This document shows positions 44,157 to 55,272 of a stretch of 64,000 nucleotides of DNA, piece by piece. The position numbers and the translations under genes are program-made. Numbering within the stretch: position 1 is the first letter of the stretch; each line of letters starts with the position of its first letter. The notes beneath the pieces were generated by a model. It searched no databases and was not told the DNA's origin. It was given only the letters and a program-made list of their open reading frames with translations. Source of the stretch: Sanguinoderma infundibulare (taxonomy: Eukaryota > Basidiomycota > Agaricomycetes > Polyporales > Polyporaceae); the NCBI GenBank assembly GCA_032821775.1, contig JAVLRN010000002.1:558001-622000 (forward strand), written 5' to 3'.

Positions 44157-44658
44157 TGACTTTCAGGATGGGCAAACATCTCGTCATGTTCCCCATGCAA
44201 ATGTGGGTACGTCACGTCTGCGCTGGGCATCATCTGCTGGCGACTGCAGCTGACCCGGGGTTTGTTTTAGGACACACGCGCATGCTGTGCACGGTCGCCG
44301 CACGCACGGGCAAGCTTCAGAACGGGAGGCGTTGTCCGCTCGTGTCAAGGCAATCGCTTTGGAGCACGACGAGGACGCGGCAGACCTGGACAAAGTCGAA
44401 GCTACGTTTGAAGCAGCGTACGTAGCGATGCTCAATGGTGAGGTGCTTGTATGCGCGAAGACGAGCGAGCTGTGCCCTCCCCACCCAATGCGAGTGTCCG
44501 TGGCCATTCTGGACGTACGTCGCGTTCCCAAGCGCTGTTCAGATTGGGGTGTGCTGACAGCGCTCGCAGATGGTCGTCCCCGACACGTGTGAGGCGGTCC
44601 GCAAACACAATCCCACATGCGACAGCGAAAGTACACCGTCCCACGGAGACCACGGCTA
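44157..44658 (+). pseudogene. GT1 glycosyltransferase, truncated inverted copy
   Basis: Counterpart of the gene at 1-829. It starts with ATG at 44157 (MTFRMGKHLVMFPMQMW) and keeps the first intron, GTACGTCACGTCTG to TTTGTTTTAG. One G is missing at the exon-1 junction (three G where the left copy has four). Exon 2 lacks about 100 bases covering the VTVTFF to LPGEE part, and the frame then changes to AAYVAMLNGEVLVCAKT. After the second intron the coding sequence ends at an early TAG (about 44658). Nonfunctional. Confidence 0.8.
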
Positions 44659-44759
44659 GGTGAATGCCTGGAATGAGCTCGTCGGCGAATATGGAGTCAA
44701 TCGCTCGCTGCCTTGGGTTGCTGATAGGATGCATATTTGCTGGGTTATCCACGACGTTC

Positions 44760-45600
44760 GCCCCTGCGGACAGGAATTCTTATGATCATGAAGTAGTCGC
44801 GCGGGCAACCGCTTGCCATCTACGCTCACGACACGGTTCTTTGCGCTTCTGTGGTCAGCGGCCTGATCTATGTGTCATTTTCACTCCAGCCAAGGTTTGA
44901 AAGGACGAGCTCTCGGCTAGCATCAGAACGTGGTGTACGGAGGGAGACCGTCGAACCACTGTGGCAGCGTGAAACGTCTTCGCTGGGCTGATAGTCCGCA
45001 GTATCTGTTGCGCTGTCCACACTCCCAGGAGTTTGTGCGCCGGGAGGCTGTTCCTGTATCGAGAAGTCGTGATCTAAGCTGACCACATTCGCGATGAATC
45101 ACTTCTGTGATATCGCGCTGGTGCCACCGCCAGCAGTGAGTGATAAGACGCATACTCCACAATGCAGTACTTGATTCCAGGTCCTTGGCACTCTCTCCGG
45201 TTCAAGGCGGCAGCGGCGAGTACTCGTGTGCTTGCTCGCCTATGCGTTCACGGTCAAGCCGACTGCGCGTTGTCTGCGTGCCAGCCAGCGATAGGAAAGG
45301 ATCTGTCAATGCATTCTGTAGAGAATTGTGTTGCATCGCGACCCCTGAGATGATCTCACATGTTGGATCGGAACGTAGGACGCACATGGTTCGCTGCCAT
45401 CTCGCTCGAACACCTGGTCGGGTCGTTCTAGACGACAACAATCAGGACCACTTCGTGCTCCCTGTCATGTGTGGCTTGTTCGAGGTGATGTTGGTGGCTT
45501 CCGGGCATGGTCGTTTGGCCCACTTTGATACCTTCCCGAAGGTGATCCAGGCTCTGAATGAGCAGCACTCGAGGCGCCGCCGCAAAGGCCCTGTCCTCGG
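44760..45600. other. Intergenic, nothing recognised
   Basis: Spacer between the end of the right duplicated arm and the DUF6533 gene. The plus-strand open frame 45140-45766 overlaps the start of that gene and has no family features. Confidence 0.45.
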
Positions 45601-45603
45601 GCT

Positions 45604-45610
45604 TATAAAA
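45604..45610 (+). promoter_or_regulatory. TATA box of the DUF6533 gene
   Basis: TATAAAA about 75 bases upstream of the ATG at 45685, in a suitable position for a core promoter. Confidence 0.55.
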
Positions 45611-45684
45611 CGCTCAGCAACGAGCATTGGCACCACAAGTTGCTCTCTCATCTTCCTGCCTCTTCACCAACTGTTTTCAGGACC

Positions 45685-47430
45685 ATGGCCTCTGTGGCAG
45701 CTGTGTCCACATTTTCTGATGCCGTTTCCGCTTTGTGAGTTTCATCAATTGCCAGGGTTTATCTGAGCTGACTATTCATCCCCGTCCGGACATGGTTATC
45801 GTCCCAAGACGGACAGACGAGTACTTTGGTACTGTGGCATTTGGTAAGTCTTCACCCTTGATACCGCCGAGCCTTGCTGATGCATGGCGCAACGCCTAGC
45901 CCTCGTCGCCTACGACTGGCTGATCAGCCTTGATGAGGAAATTCGTTGCTCCTGGAATTTGGCCGAGGGCCGAAAGCCCACTGTATCGACATTGATCTAT
46001 ATGATCAGTCGCTACTCGATTCTTATACAGTCTGCTCTCGGATTTCAAAGTATATTTCCTATGTCAGAAATGGTGCGTACTTTGTATGATTATCGTGGTT
46101 CTTGCTATAAATGGTTGCAATTCCCTTAGGTGTATGTTAAGATCTATCATCTGGCTGGATGCAGAATCCTTATTGAAAGACACTCCCAGGTGTCAGATAA
46201 ATGGTCACATGCAATTCATATTAGCAACTATGTTCGCCTTCATCATCTCAGGTAAGTATGAGCGGCTTTCTTGCCACCCTTGCATGCTGAACATGACATG
46301 CCTCAGTCTTCGCAACAATTCGGGTCTATGCCTTATCTCACAAAAATAAATATATCACCATCTTTACATTCATCCTAGGTGTACCAGGATTCATTGAAAA
46401 TGTATGTCAACTCAGTTGGTATCATTAGCCCCCCGGCTCTGAGCTTACTTGTCATAGATAATGGGCAGCACTTGGAATGATTTAAACCTCCCCAGTCCTT
46501 TCAACTGCAGTGCTGGAAATCCCATTTTATCAAAAATACCACCAACATGTGAGCACTCTGCCCTGGATGTTTGTTGGGCAATATTAAATGAGCTCAATGA
46601 TTCCATTTAGTTAACCTGGCCACTGGGCTCTGTACAGTAGCAGTTAATATCCTTGTGGTGCTTGTAACATGGTATACCACACACACATCGTGGAGAATGC
46701 AGAGAGGGGTCTTAAACAGGCCATCACTTGTCCGTACTATGTTGTACAATGGTGCGTATGATGGCCTGCACCAAATCAGATATTAGCTGACCAATTTGGT
46801 GTGCAGGCAGTGTTTACTTCATGTGAGCTGACCTGTCCGGGGTCCTCCTCTCTCCCCCAACTCGATACTGATATAGTGTTGTGGTGATCAGTGCTCTCAC
46901 TGCATTGTACATCCTCTACCTGGTAACCTTTGAGGCATGTACTGTACCTAAGCCTGTGTCCCCTGTGTCAGAGTCCTGACTGTGTGTTTATAGCAAGGGC
47001 CCAGTTCTTTGACTGCAGATATAATTAACATGCTCATCAATGCGTATGTCAACCCCACCCCCCTCTCCCATACACATTGATCTGCTCAAACTGCTGTTAA
47101 AGATTGACCTCCATACTTACCTGCCATTTCCTCCTGGACCTTCGGCAAGTGGACCGCTCTGCTTATTCCGCATCATCGCCCTCAGCCATCTCCTCGCTCA
47201 ATTTCAATGCAGCTGGTTCCCAGACAGCAGCGGAACTCCCAGCATTTATAGCATCAATGGGCGAGCCTGTCCTCACCGGGATAAGCTTCATAGACTCCAT
47301 AAGCGGGGATGAGGATGTAGCACCCTTAGATGAAGCAGTACCCAGCACTCAGGAGGAAGACACACCGACTCAGACGGGAGGCAACGATGACGTAGATGGC
47401 ACGGGCATACCACAAAGCGGAAGTGCTTGA
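45685..47430 (+). CDS. DUF6533-domain membrane protein
   Basis: Start ATG at 45685. First exons are 45685-45734, 45809-45843 and 45900-46072, in phase, giving RTDEYFGTVAFALVAYDWLI then SLDEEIR, the hallmark start of DUF6533 proteins. The next exons (about 46130-46250) are less certain. After them come VFATIRVYALSHKNKY, GFIEN, a loop with FNCSAGNP, NLATGLCTVAVNILVVLVTW, VVVISALTALYILYLVTFEA and LTSILTCHFLLDLRQVDR; the stop is TGA at 47428-47430. At least nine introns. The protein is polytopic (five to seven helices) with a hydrophilic acidic tail (SISGDEDVAPLDEAVP) probably in the cytosol. DUF6533 proteins are a large basidiomycete family of unknown function. By eye the gene is markedly richer in A+T than its surroundings. 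Confidence 0.78.
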
Positions 47431-48800
47431 TTACGCTGGCAGTGAGTTGAGGTCATCGGGTGTTAAGCGGGGACTTGCACTAACGAGTCACTTCGCATCT
47501 GCACACAGCGAGAGAAACCCTCTTGGTTAGATCTCCTCCGACTCGTGCTGCATCGCTAGGCACCCTTTGGTTCATATGCTCTCGCTTCTTGACTTGGCCG
47601 GGCCATAATGCTCAATGTGCAAACCTAGACAGACCGAAGCCGTTTGATTAGCCTGCCATATATATTAGACTGCGTTGTATCGTATTTATTCTTCGAAGAA
47701 CATGCGTATTTATCTGAGAAAAATGACTGACGGATCCGTCAGGAGTACGTGCACCGGATAGACCCATTTGATGGCGCCGGAGGTTCATAGATTGTGGATA
47801 GATAGATGATAGAAATAGTAGATGGACGAAGGACATGGGGACGTCCGAGGTGCGGACCATAACACAGAGACACGGTGGACAACGCAGGCGAGATCACAGC
47901 GGAGATGCGTCAGGGAGTAGGGGGAGGACACGAGATAGCGAACAGCGACAGCGACGCAGAGACAAACAAGAACTCGATATCGTAACCAATCACCGAGATG
48001 GACGGCAACCGAAACCGCTCAGACCACATACACGTCCTCCTTCTCCAGGCTGTACTCCTGCGGATCAACTTCTCCATTGCACGTTCGTTCCCCTTCCCCT
48101 TCGACCTCGACGTCGGTGGCCGACCTCGCGACGTCGACCATCCCCTGGATGCCGGAGCAGTCGTGCGCTCAGTCGTGACCGGGGCACTCGCCCTCCTGTG
48201 CCCTCGACTCGTCCGCGTCCGCGACCCCTCCCCTGTCCCGCACGGGCAGGAGACTTCGGCGGCGATGAATCATTGTCCACCTTCTCATCCTCGCTGTCCG
48301 TGCTCTCAGAAACGTGCACCCTCCCCTTGCCCTTGCCCTTTCCCTTCTTCGTTGGGTCAGCCACCCGCGCCTTCTTCGACCGCTTCTGTAGCAGCGCCTC
48401 GAGTCTCCGCACCGCCGCCCTCGGGTCCGACTCCTCGCTCGCCCTGTCCTTCGGGCCCGCCTGTGCCCGTGTGCGCTTCTTGCCTGCGACTTTCGGCGGC
48501 TCGGCGTACGGGTCTTCGAACTCGAGCATCGCAAGGGGTTGGCAGGGCTTCGACGGACCTGCCTTGCCCTTTCCCTTATCCGGCGCTGCGACCGTTCTGC
48601 GCGTGGTGAAGGGCTTGAAGGGCTCGGCGACTCGTCGCGCATCAACCCCGCTCCAGAGCACGAGTCAGACAGGCCGCCTTCCGAGGGGCAATGGCGAGCG
48701 GCGGTGCGTGCTGCGGTGCTTGTGCGGCGTCCGCAGTCGTGTGTCGGGCTCCAAGACGACGACGAGGCATCCTCCAAGAGTTCAACAGTCGACGACACAG
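46870..48800. repeat. Second inverted repeat, left arm
   Basis: Pairs with 60930-62490 in inverted orientation. It contains the 3' half of the DUF6533 gene, the 47430-47990 flank (shared GGCAGGCTAATC, TGCGTTGTATCC-like and TATCTGA runs) and repeated-gene copy B. About 12 kb lies between the arms. Confidence 0.75.
48000..48800 (-). pseudogene. RG/GK-rich repeated gene, copy B
   Basis: This minus-strand copy keeps the longest open frame, 48661 to about 48065. It reads SGVDARRVAEPFKPF, PDKGKGKAGPSKP, DPRAAVRRLEALLQKRSKKA then RVADPTKKGKGKGKGRVHVS, and ESTDSEDEKVDNDSS. After a short RG stretch the frame shifts (VEGTGGRVPRSRL). The junction to the last exon is deleted: CGTGCAATGGAGAAGTTGAT runs directly into CGCAGGAGTACAGCC, and QEYSLEKEDVYVV then ends at TGA near 48019. 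It supplies the 4 nt missing in copy A near 36768. The nucleotide motif GGGGAA is present only twice. Confidence 0.65.
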
Positions 48801-49079
48801 GAGAGGGGAGAATATAGGCGTTCTCATCTGAGCGTGAAGATCTGTAAAGTAATGGCAGACGTTAGCAATTGAATAAGACATTGAACTCTACCGCAACTGA
48901 AATGGGAATCGGAAGTCGGATACCAAGCCCTCGGGACTCCCTCAAACGAAATTCGAGACCCATGCAGCTCAAGGGAAAGACCACGAAACTCAGAAGGCCC
49001 AAGGAGGGTACAAGCATGACAAGGAACGCTGAAACGTGAAAACCTACCTTGATTTGGATCCCCAGCGATCAGAAGACTA

Positions 49080-50760
49080 CATGCCGTTGTCGCCTCACTG
49101 GTGGCAGACCTGGTCGGTTCTCGAGGGGTCCGGAACCGTAGCCTAGGGATGGTGAGCACTGAGCAGGCGGACGGCGGCGCTGGGACGGCCGGGCGTGCGG
49201 ACATGCGGACGGAGCGTGCCACGTGGATTCTGGCGCCGAGCGCCTCTCTCTGGTTGACCGTTGGCTGTTTCTCTTACTCATCGATCATCCTTAAAGCTTT
49301 GGCTGCTGGCTGCCAGGGTCATGTTGCCCTTATGCTCGAGTTTATTCTCGGCCGCCATTAACATTACTGCCTGCCCCTCCAGGTTAGCAGTGGACCGTGG
49401 TACCGCCCTCCCCCTCAATATGGTCCGCCGTCGGTCTCTGTCACTGCGCCCGGTCATGTTTCGCTTTCTCCGCTCTCCTTCCGACTCCCCGCCAATCCGC
49501 CCGTAAGTACTGCTCTCGATCGCATTTTCCATTATGCTCACCGACATTGCGTTCGCTCACAGTCACCGATCGCAGACGTACCATCCAACACCCTTGCCAC
49601 GAGAGAGAAGCGACGTTGAGACGGGGCACGTCCGTCCTCCTTTCATGCCATTCGTTCGCCAGCCTGATCGCCTTCCTTCCCTCGGCGTTCTCACTGACAT
49701 TACTTTTACTCCTTCCGACACAACTGATTTCTTGTTAGACTTGTTTCACCCTACACCCTGTCCCTGCATCCCAGTCGAACGCCGCGTCGCCCATCATCAA
49801 TTGCGCGTAAGTTTCCCCAATCCAGACCATGCCATGAATCTGCGCCTTGGAACCTTTCTCTAAGACTGCCTTGAGGTTTCCCAAGGATTAACGCCTTCCG
49901 GAGCAGGTGAGTCCCTCCATTCCATCAAGCACGTCTTCCCGCCCGGCCGCCCGTCATTCACTTTTCGCCCATCCTGCGGCGCAAGCGTTAACACGGCCTC
50001 GCGCGCCGCACAGTGCTGAAGGCATGGCACTTTTCGATATTGTCACCGGAGCCAAGTTCGATGCTCCGAGTGATCAAGTCGCCGTCGAACTTATCTTTCG
50101 TGAGACAGGCATAGCTGAGTACGGGCGTGGGCAGAAGGCCTGTCTCCGTCTCGTCGAGATATGCCCGCCACCGACGCGCTCGCCTCTCGTCGATGTGCTC
50201 AAGGGTCGTCTCCCGCAGGCTGGAACGCCGTTCAGGTCCTGTATGCGTGTCTCGCGCAGCATCTATCCCGATCCGCGGCTTAGCGGTATCGCCTTTCTGC
50301 CTGTAAGACATGATCTGTCGACCCTCGGATGCGGCAGGCTGTCTCTTTGGTTTCGTGACGTCCGGCGTCTCGATGGGCACGGAGGGGATCTTCTGGTATC
50401 GCGGACCTGGCCTCGCTACGTACTCTACATGTATTGCAGTAGAACTCGTAATGATTACCCGCAGTTTATTGTCCGTCCCTCGGTATGTCCTGAAGATCAG
50501 CCTCCGTCCTTGCTATCGTGTGCGTGTAACTTGCAGGCGAGCGAGCGCTCCGCTTCGCGTACGGAGCACTCACTTGCTGGTTAACGGCGTCTCCGAGCAG
50601 CTGTATGCGAAAGTGGAAATGCACCGTCCTACCGCGACCGCAGCTAGTTGAATGCCTGTGATGACCTGGTCGGTGGATGTAGAGTGATTCAATCGCCGCC
50701 CCACGTTGTTGATAGAATGCACATGCGCCTTCAGAAGGCACATCCTAAGTCCTTGGCCAA
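49080..50760 (+). repeat. Dispersed repeat unit E, copy 2
   Basis: Second and better copy of unit E. A near-continuous frame 49907-50584 reads SEGMALFDIVTGAKFDAPSD, VAVELIFRETGIAEYGRGQK, LVDVLKGRLPQAGTPFR and IAFLPVRHDLSTLGCGRLSL. The part 49080-49240 is repeated again, inverted, at 60240-60400. The last 150 bases (50580-50730) match 44610-44760, so the unit includes the sequence right of the GT1 pseudogene. No family recognised. Confidence 0.55.
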
Positions 50761-53102
50761 AGGGACTTGCGAGGCTGGACGCGAATGAGCTGTGTTCGAC
50801 CGTGACCTCGCCGCAGATGCCGACAGCTACCGTCTAAGACCCCAGAACAGACACCATCATGGGGATGTAACAAATGGTGCTGCTCGGAAGAACCGGCACT
50901 CGAGCGCGGATGGGTTTGATAAGGACGCGATGAGGCGGATGAGAAGTCGTCAGATGGTCGGGTTCATCATGGTGCAGAGTCCCTTGAAAGTAGAGACGAC
51001 GCATCTCTGATCGGTCCCTATCACTACACTACGATGAGTACCTCCTGCATCAGCACTGACGGCTCAAGCGTACCTTGAGAGTAGTGAGGAGCGATCCGGG
51101 CGCTGCGCCGAATCCGGCGTCAGATGGAGCCGACCAAAGGCAAAGTTCCGCGGGGAGAACGCTCCCCACAACTCCGAACGCGCACGGTTCTTGACCGTAT
51201 GTTTACTGCGCCTCCTGTGGCGCAGCCCCGGCTGCCGCTGCATGAGCACCGAAGCTAGGAGAGGAAATGGATGGACGCGCGGAGTAGAATCGTACAGTTT
51301 GAAACGTTCCTGGCGGGAGGCCAGGACGAGCGAAGGCGATGTACAGGGTGTTCGGACTGCCTCGACGGTGGGAGGATATGGGAGGAGCCAGATCTGAGCA
51401 TTTCCGCGAGGAACTCCAGGGCACGAGGCGGACACCCGGGTGCTTGGATTCAGCGCGGTGTCGCGGATACTGGCGTGATGTACATTCCAGAAAGCTGACG
51501 AAAATGTGTTGCAATCCATGAACGACGTTGAGCGATAGATGCGACGAAAAGGACACTTACCCCGTACGCCCCCACCTCGGACGAAAGACAGCACGGCCAT
51601 GTTGCGCGATGTCGCTCTCATCAAGACATGGCTAGCCTAATCTACGTACATTTGGCATTCGCGACCAGCCCAATGTGAAAGGTACGACTTTTATTTGAAT
51701 GCTAGCAACGTACATACTCAGTAAGTAACGACGACGCCAGAGCAAGGCAAATGATGAGGATACATGTTTCTGGGTGTTGACGGAACATGCCTCTGCCACT
51801 GCGCTGAGCGATAGTACCTCCCCAGCACAAGAATGAGGACATACTACACGTGCTGGTCGGTCAACGTAACACCCCATAATGCGTTGAGGTCCCGCGATCG
51901 GGATCATAGACATTCGATAGTGGTGCCGCGAGATGCGCTGACCCTACATGTCAGGCCGCATCCACGAGAATCGACATAGGGTATTGTGCTGAACTTTGCT
52001 TCAGGAACGTCGATAGAGGACGAACAGGGAGGGATACCCGGCCGATGGGACGGGATGGGACGGGAAGAGAGTGAACTCACTCACCTGGACAACGGATTCA
52101 CGGCACAGCTACCAACTGCCCTAGAACTGGGAGATACCGTGCGACTCTCCCAACTCCACCCAAGGCTTGTGCTTCCGCAAGCTTGGAAGAGGGTTGCGAT
52201 GGTCGGGAAGGTGAGCGCAAACACATCGTTGGACGTGGGATGCAGACGATGTCAACGAGAAGCGGCGAATCGAAGGCGGGTAGAGTCTGGAAAAGACAAT
52301 GGTGACGCCAGACATGCGCTTTGTGAAAAGGAGAGACCAATGCGCTTGGGTCGGAGAAAATGGATGGGGCTTGATGCGAGCGACTGCGAGTTGGTAAGTG
52401 GGCCTGGGCTCGATTCTCGGGATCCTCGAGTGCAATAGCAATGGCGGGGTATGGGCTGGGCACAGTACTAGAATGTTAGCGCGATATATCGCGGAGAGGA
52501 CCTGGCAAAATGGATTACTCACCTTTCGGCCAGGACACGACAAAAATCTCTCCTGATAATCGCTCAGGAAGACGCCAAGGGACTACCGTACGGTTTCCTA
52601 CTAAAACGCGTCCCATCTGTACTGGCAGTGACCGCATTCACGCCTGGAAACCGGATGTGTCAGTGGAGGCCATGACGTGGCGGAAGAATGATAGTAACTA
52701 AGCACTATTCGGGCAGATGGACGGAGGGGTTGGGCGATGGCCGACTTGGCACCGACCCACTGGCAATTGGGCGTCGCACCAGCAAAGAGATGGACCCGGG
52801 GGAGGGAAAGCCACTGTGAAAGCAAGAGATAGAACGAATAAGAGACGGGTTGACGAAAACGTTGACAGACCTTACACCTCCCTCGGTGGAGCCCCGAGGG
52901 CGAATGGGGACATCCCGAGACTCCGTCGGAATCGAGGCACGCATGTAACACGATCACGTGTGACATGCGCCTTTCTCACGCTGCTAGCGCCGTGCGGGAC
53001 GCGATATTCTTTCCCTCTTGTGCTCGCCTTCGCCCCGCTTGCGGCCTCCTGCTCGCTCACCTCCTGCTCGCTCACCTCCAGCACACTCGCTCTCTCCCCC
53101 CA
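50761..53102. other. Gene-poor spacer; one long minus-strand frame of unknown meaning
   Basis: No family member recognised. On the minus strand two overlapping frames are open for 120-190 codons at 51624-51064; one ends TVRFYSARPSISSPSFGAHA, which has the look of a mitochondrial targeting region, but no conserved mature protein follows. The rest, including 51650-52500, shows only short frames. Confidence 0.4.
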
Positions 53103-54584
53103 ATGTCTGAACTCCTTCCTGGAGATTACGACCGTAGCGATCCATCGCAACGCTACATTCCCGTCGAAATCTGCGAAAGCGTCATCGATATGCTCTACTC
53201 CGTGCTCATTAACAACCAGATGAAGAACATCGCCACCCTCCGCAGTTGCTCCCTCGTCTGCAGGGATTGGCGAATCCGCGCACAGCGAATGCTATTCTAT
53301 AACATTTATCTTGCCGACGTCACCGCACTCCAAAGCCTTTCCTCAGTCTTGGACAGCGGACCGCATCTTCGCAGCTACGTGCGCAACATCACTCTCACCG
53401 GGCACTTACTGCACACCACAGCCAGCACACTCTCACTATTTCCAGCCCTCTTTGCCGGAAAGTTGCTCAACGTCGAGGCCCTATATGTATTCCACATTCC
53501 AGAATCTGCGACATGGTACCCCAGCGCATCAATCTCGCCGGACGCGAAACGTCTACCATCCATTCCCCTTCATTCCCGCTTCCACCACTTCCTCTCCACT
53601 TTCACAGCCATATCCGAACTATATCTCACAAACATCACATTCTATTCCTTTACTGAATTCGTGCGGATGGTCCGCTCCCTCCCCAACTTGAAGGAGCTCA
53701 TGTGTGTGTCTGTGCGGTGGATCACGCTTGGCCGTCCTCTAGCCTTGGTGCAGCCAGTCAACGGAAAGCATACCATTCCGACTTTTACACCAAACCTTCG
53801 ATACCTGACGGTATGTAAAATACATGGCCTCTGTTCCATAGAATTCATTCTATTTTCAGCTTGCATACATGGGTGCGCACGAGGCAGAAAGGTTGATATC
53901 GGCGTGTGGCCTCAGTCTTACAGAGCTCAATATCGCATTTCCTCTGGTAAAAAGCACTGAAGAGCCTGTTCATAGTATGTGTTTAATTTTTAAGTGTCAC
54001 CGTAAAAGGAGAGTCTAATTGGCGGAATAGAAAATGGTGCCCCCTCAACAGTGCAAGAACTCAACCTAGGCTCATGTTCCGCACTCAAGACATTGGCTGT
54101 TACCCTCATGCCAGAGTTCGCAACAGATCCGAGTTCCACTGGCGCACTAATGGCGATGCTCACCTCGTCGACGCCCCAGTTTCAGGATTCCATCCTCGAA
54201 TTTGGCGCATATGACTACACTAAAGACATGTCCAAGCAGGAATTTTTGTCCATCCTCCGCACTGTGGGAACCATCACTGAGGATTGGCTGCGCACCCTCC
54301 AACCAGCGTCGATCACGGATCTCTTGGGTGCCATCCAAAGTGTGCCGTGTTGGGTAGGAATTGACGTCTATGGCTGGGAGGATCAGAGGGAGGGGTGGTG
54401 GAGTGATATCGAGAGTTGCTTTCCCACATGGGCAAGGTTGGGAAAGCTCAAGCTGGACTACGACATGCGTAAGGAAGATATTTAATAAGCTTGCTACACT
54501 AGTGCACTAACCCATTCAGCAGCGCCCAACTCACTATATGTGTGGAGAAAGGATACCACAGAAGAGACTGTCGATGGCGCATGA
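53103..54584 (+). CDS. F-box protein with leucine-rich body
   Basis: Intact member of the family whose relics lie at 6.8, 8.9 and 37.7 kb. Start ATG at 53103. Exon 1 ends ..LRYLT before GTATGT at about 53811; exon 2 (about 53861-53973) reads LAYMGAHEAERLISACGLSL; exon 3 starts near 54030 (KNGAPSTVQELNLGSCSALK) and ends D-M before GTAAGG near 54470; the last exon ends APNSLYVWRKDTT at TGA 54582-54584. About 450 residues. The F-box-like helix IPVEICESVIDMLYSVLI (residues 18-35) and LRSCSLVCRDWRIRAQRMLF follow the family pattern. Likely an SCF ubiquitin-ligase adaptor, its C-terminal leucine-rich region choosing a substrate that is unknown. No lesion found. Confidence 0.8.
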
Positions 54585-55272
54585 CATTGCCAGCCCAAGG
54601 TATTGCAGATATTTCAATTCTCAGACGCAATCCGCAATACTGATGGACTCCCAGGCATTTCCTGGCGCTGGCCGGCGGCGCTGCTCGGCTTCACCCAATC
54701 CCATCTCCTCCCAATTCCAAGTCCTGTGTACCACATCCAACGTCCACATCCCTTCTCGCACCTTACTTGTCCAGTCTTTCCGTTGTGGTCTCGCGTTCGG
54801 TGTTGCGATCTCCTCCTTAGTGCGTATGACCCTCTACGATCCAGTGCAGTCCGTATATACATTACATAGCAGAAAACCCCAACATTGCGCCTCGGTGCTT
54901 CCTCTCGTCCTACTGCTCGAAGTGAGATTAGTATAAAAACGCTCGTGTACAATAGCTAGCAGTCATACCTCCGCCGTGTACAGGACTTCCTCATACTTCA
55001 CCAATTGACCTCCTTCCGCCGTCGGCAGACAGCCGGCGTGACCCATAAGAGCGGACAAAGAAATGAGACGCGAACTGGTCCTCGTGGCCCTCACCCGCCG
55101 CCAGTGAGCACGATACTATCCCGAGGGCCGAGCCTCGCCACCTCCTCGAACGCCGTGCGGGTATCCTCTCAATTGAGTGTCACGAATACGGTACTCTAGC
55201 AAGGTGAACTACTGCCTTCTATGCACACCACATACCAGCTACATCTCAACAGCCATCCTTGCGGTCAAATCA
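54585..55272. other. Intergenic, convergent gene ends
   Basis: Between the F-box gene (plus) and the helicase (minus), so both 3' ends face this stretch. No gene recognised. Confidence 0.5.

Noticed and set aside
42700..50760. Unit E as an LTR retrotransposon
   Set aside because: No paired long terminal repeats, primer-binding site, or protease/reverse-transcriptase/integrase motif could be found.
51064..51624. 186-codon minus-strand frame as a mitochondrial protein gene
   Set aside because: Only a targeting-like segment is suggestive, with no conserved mature domain or consistent splicing.
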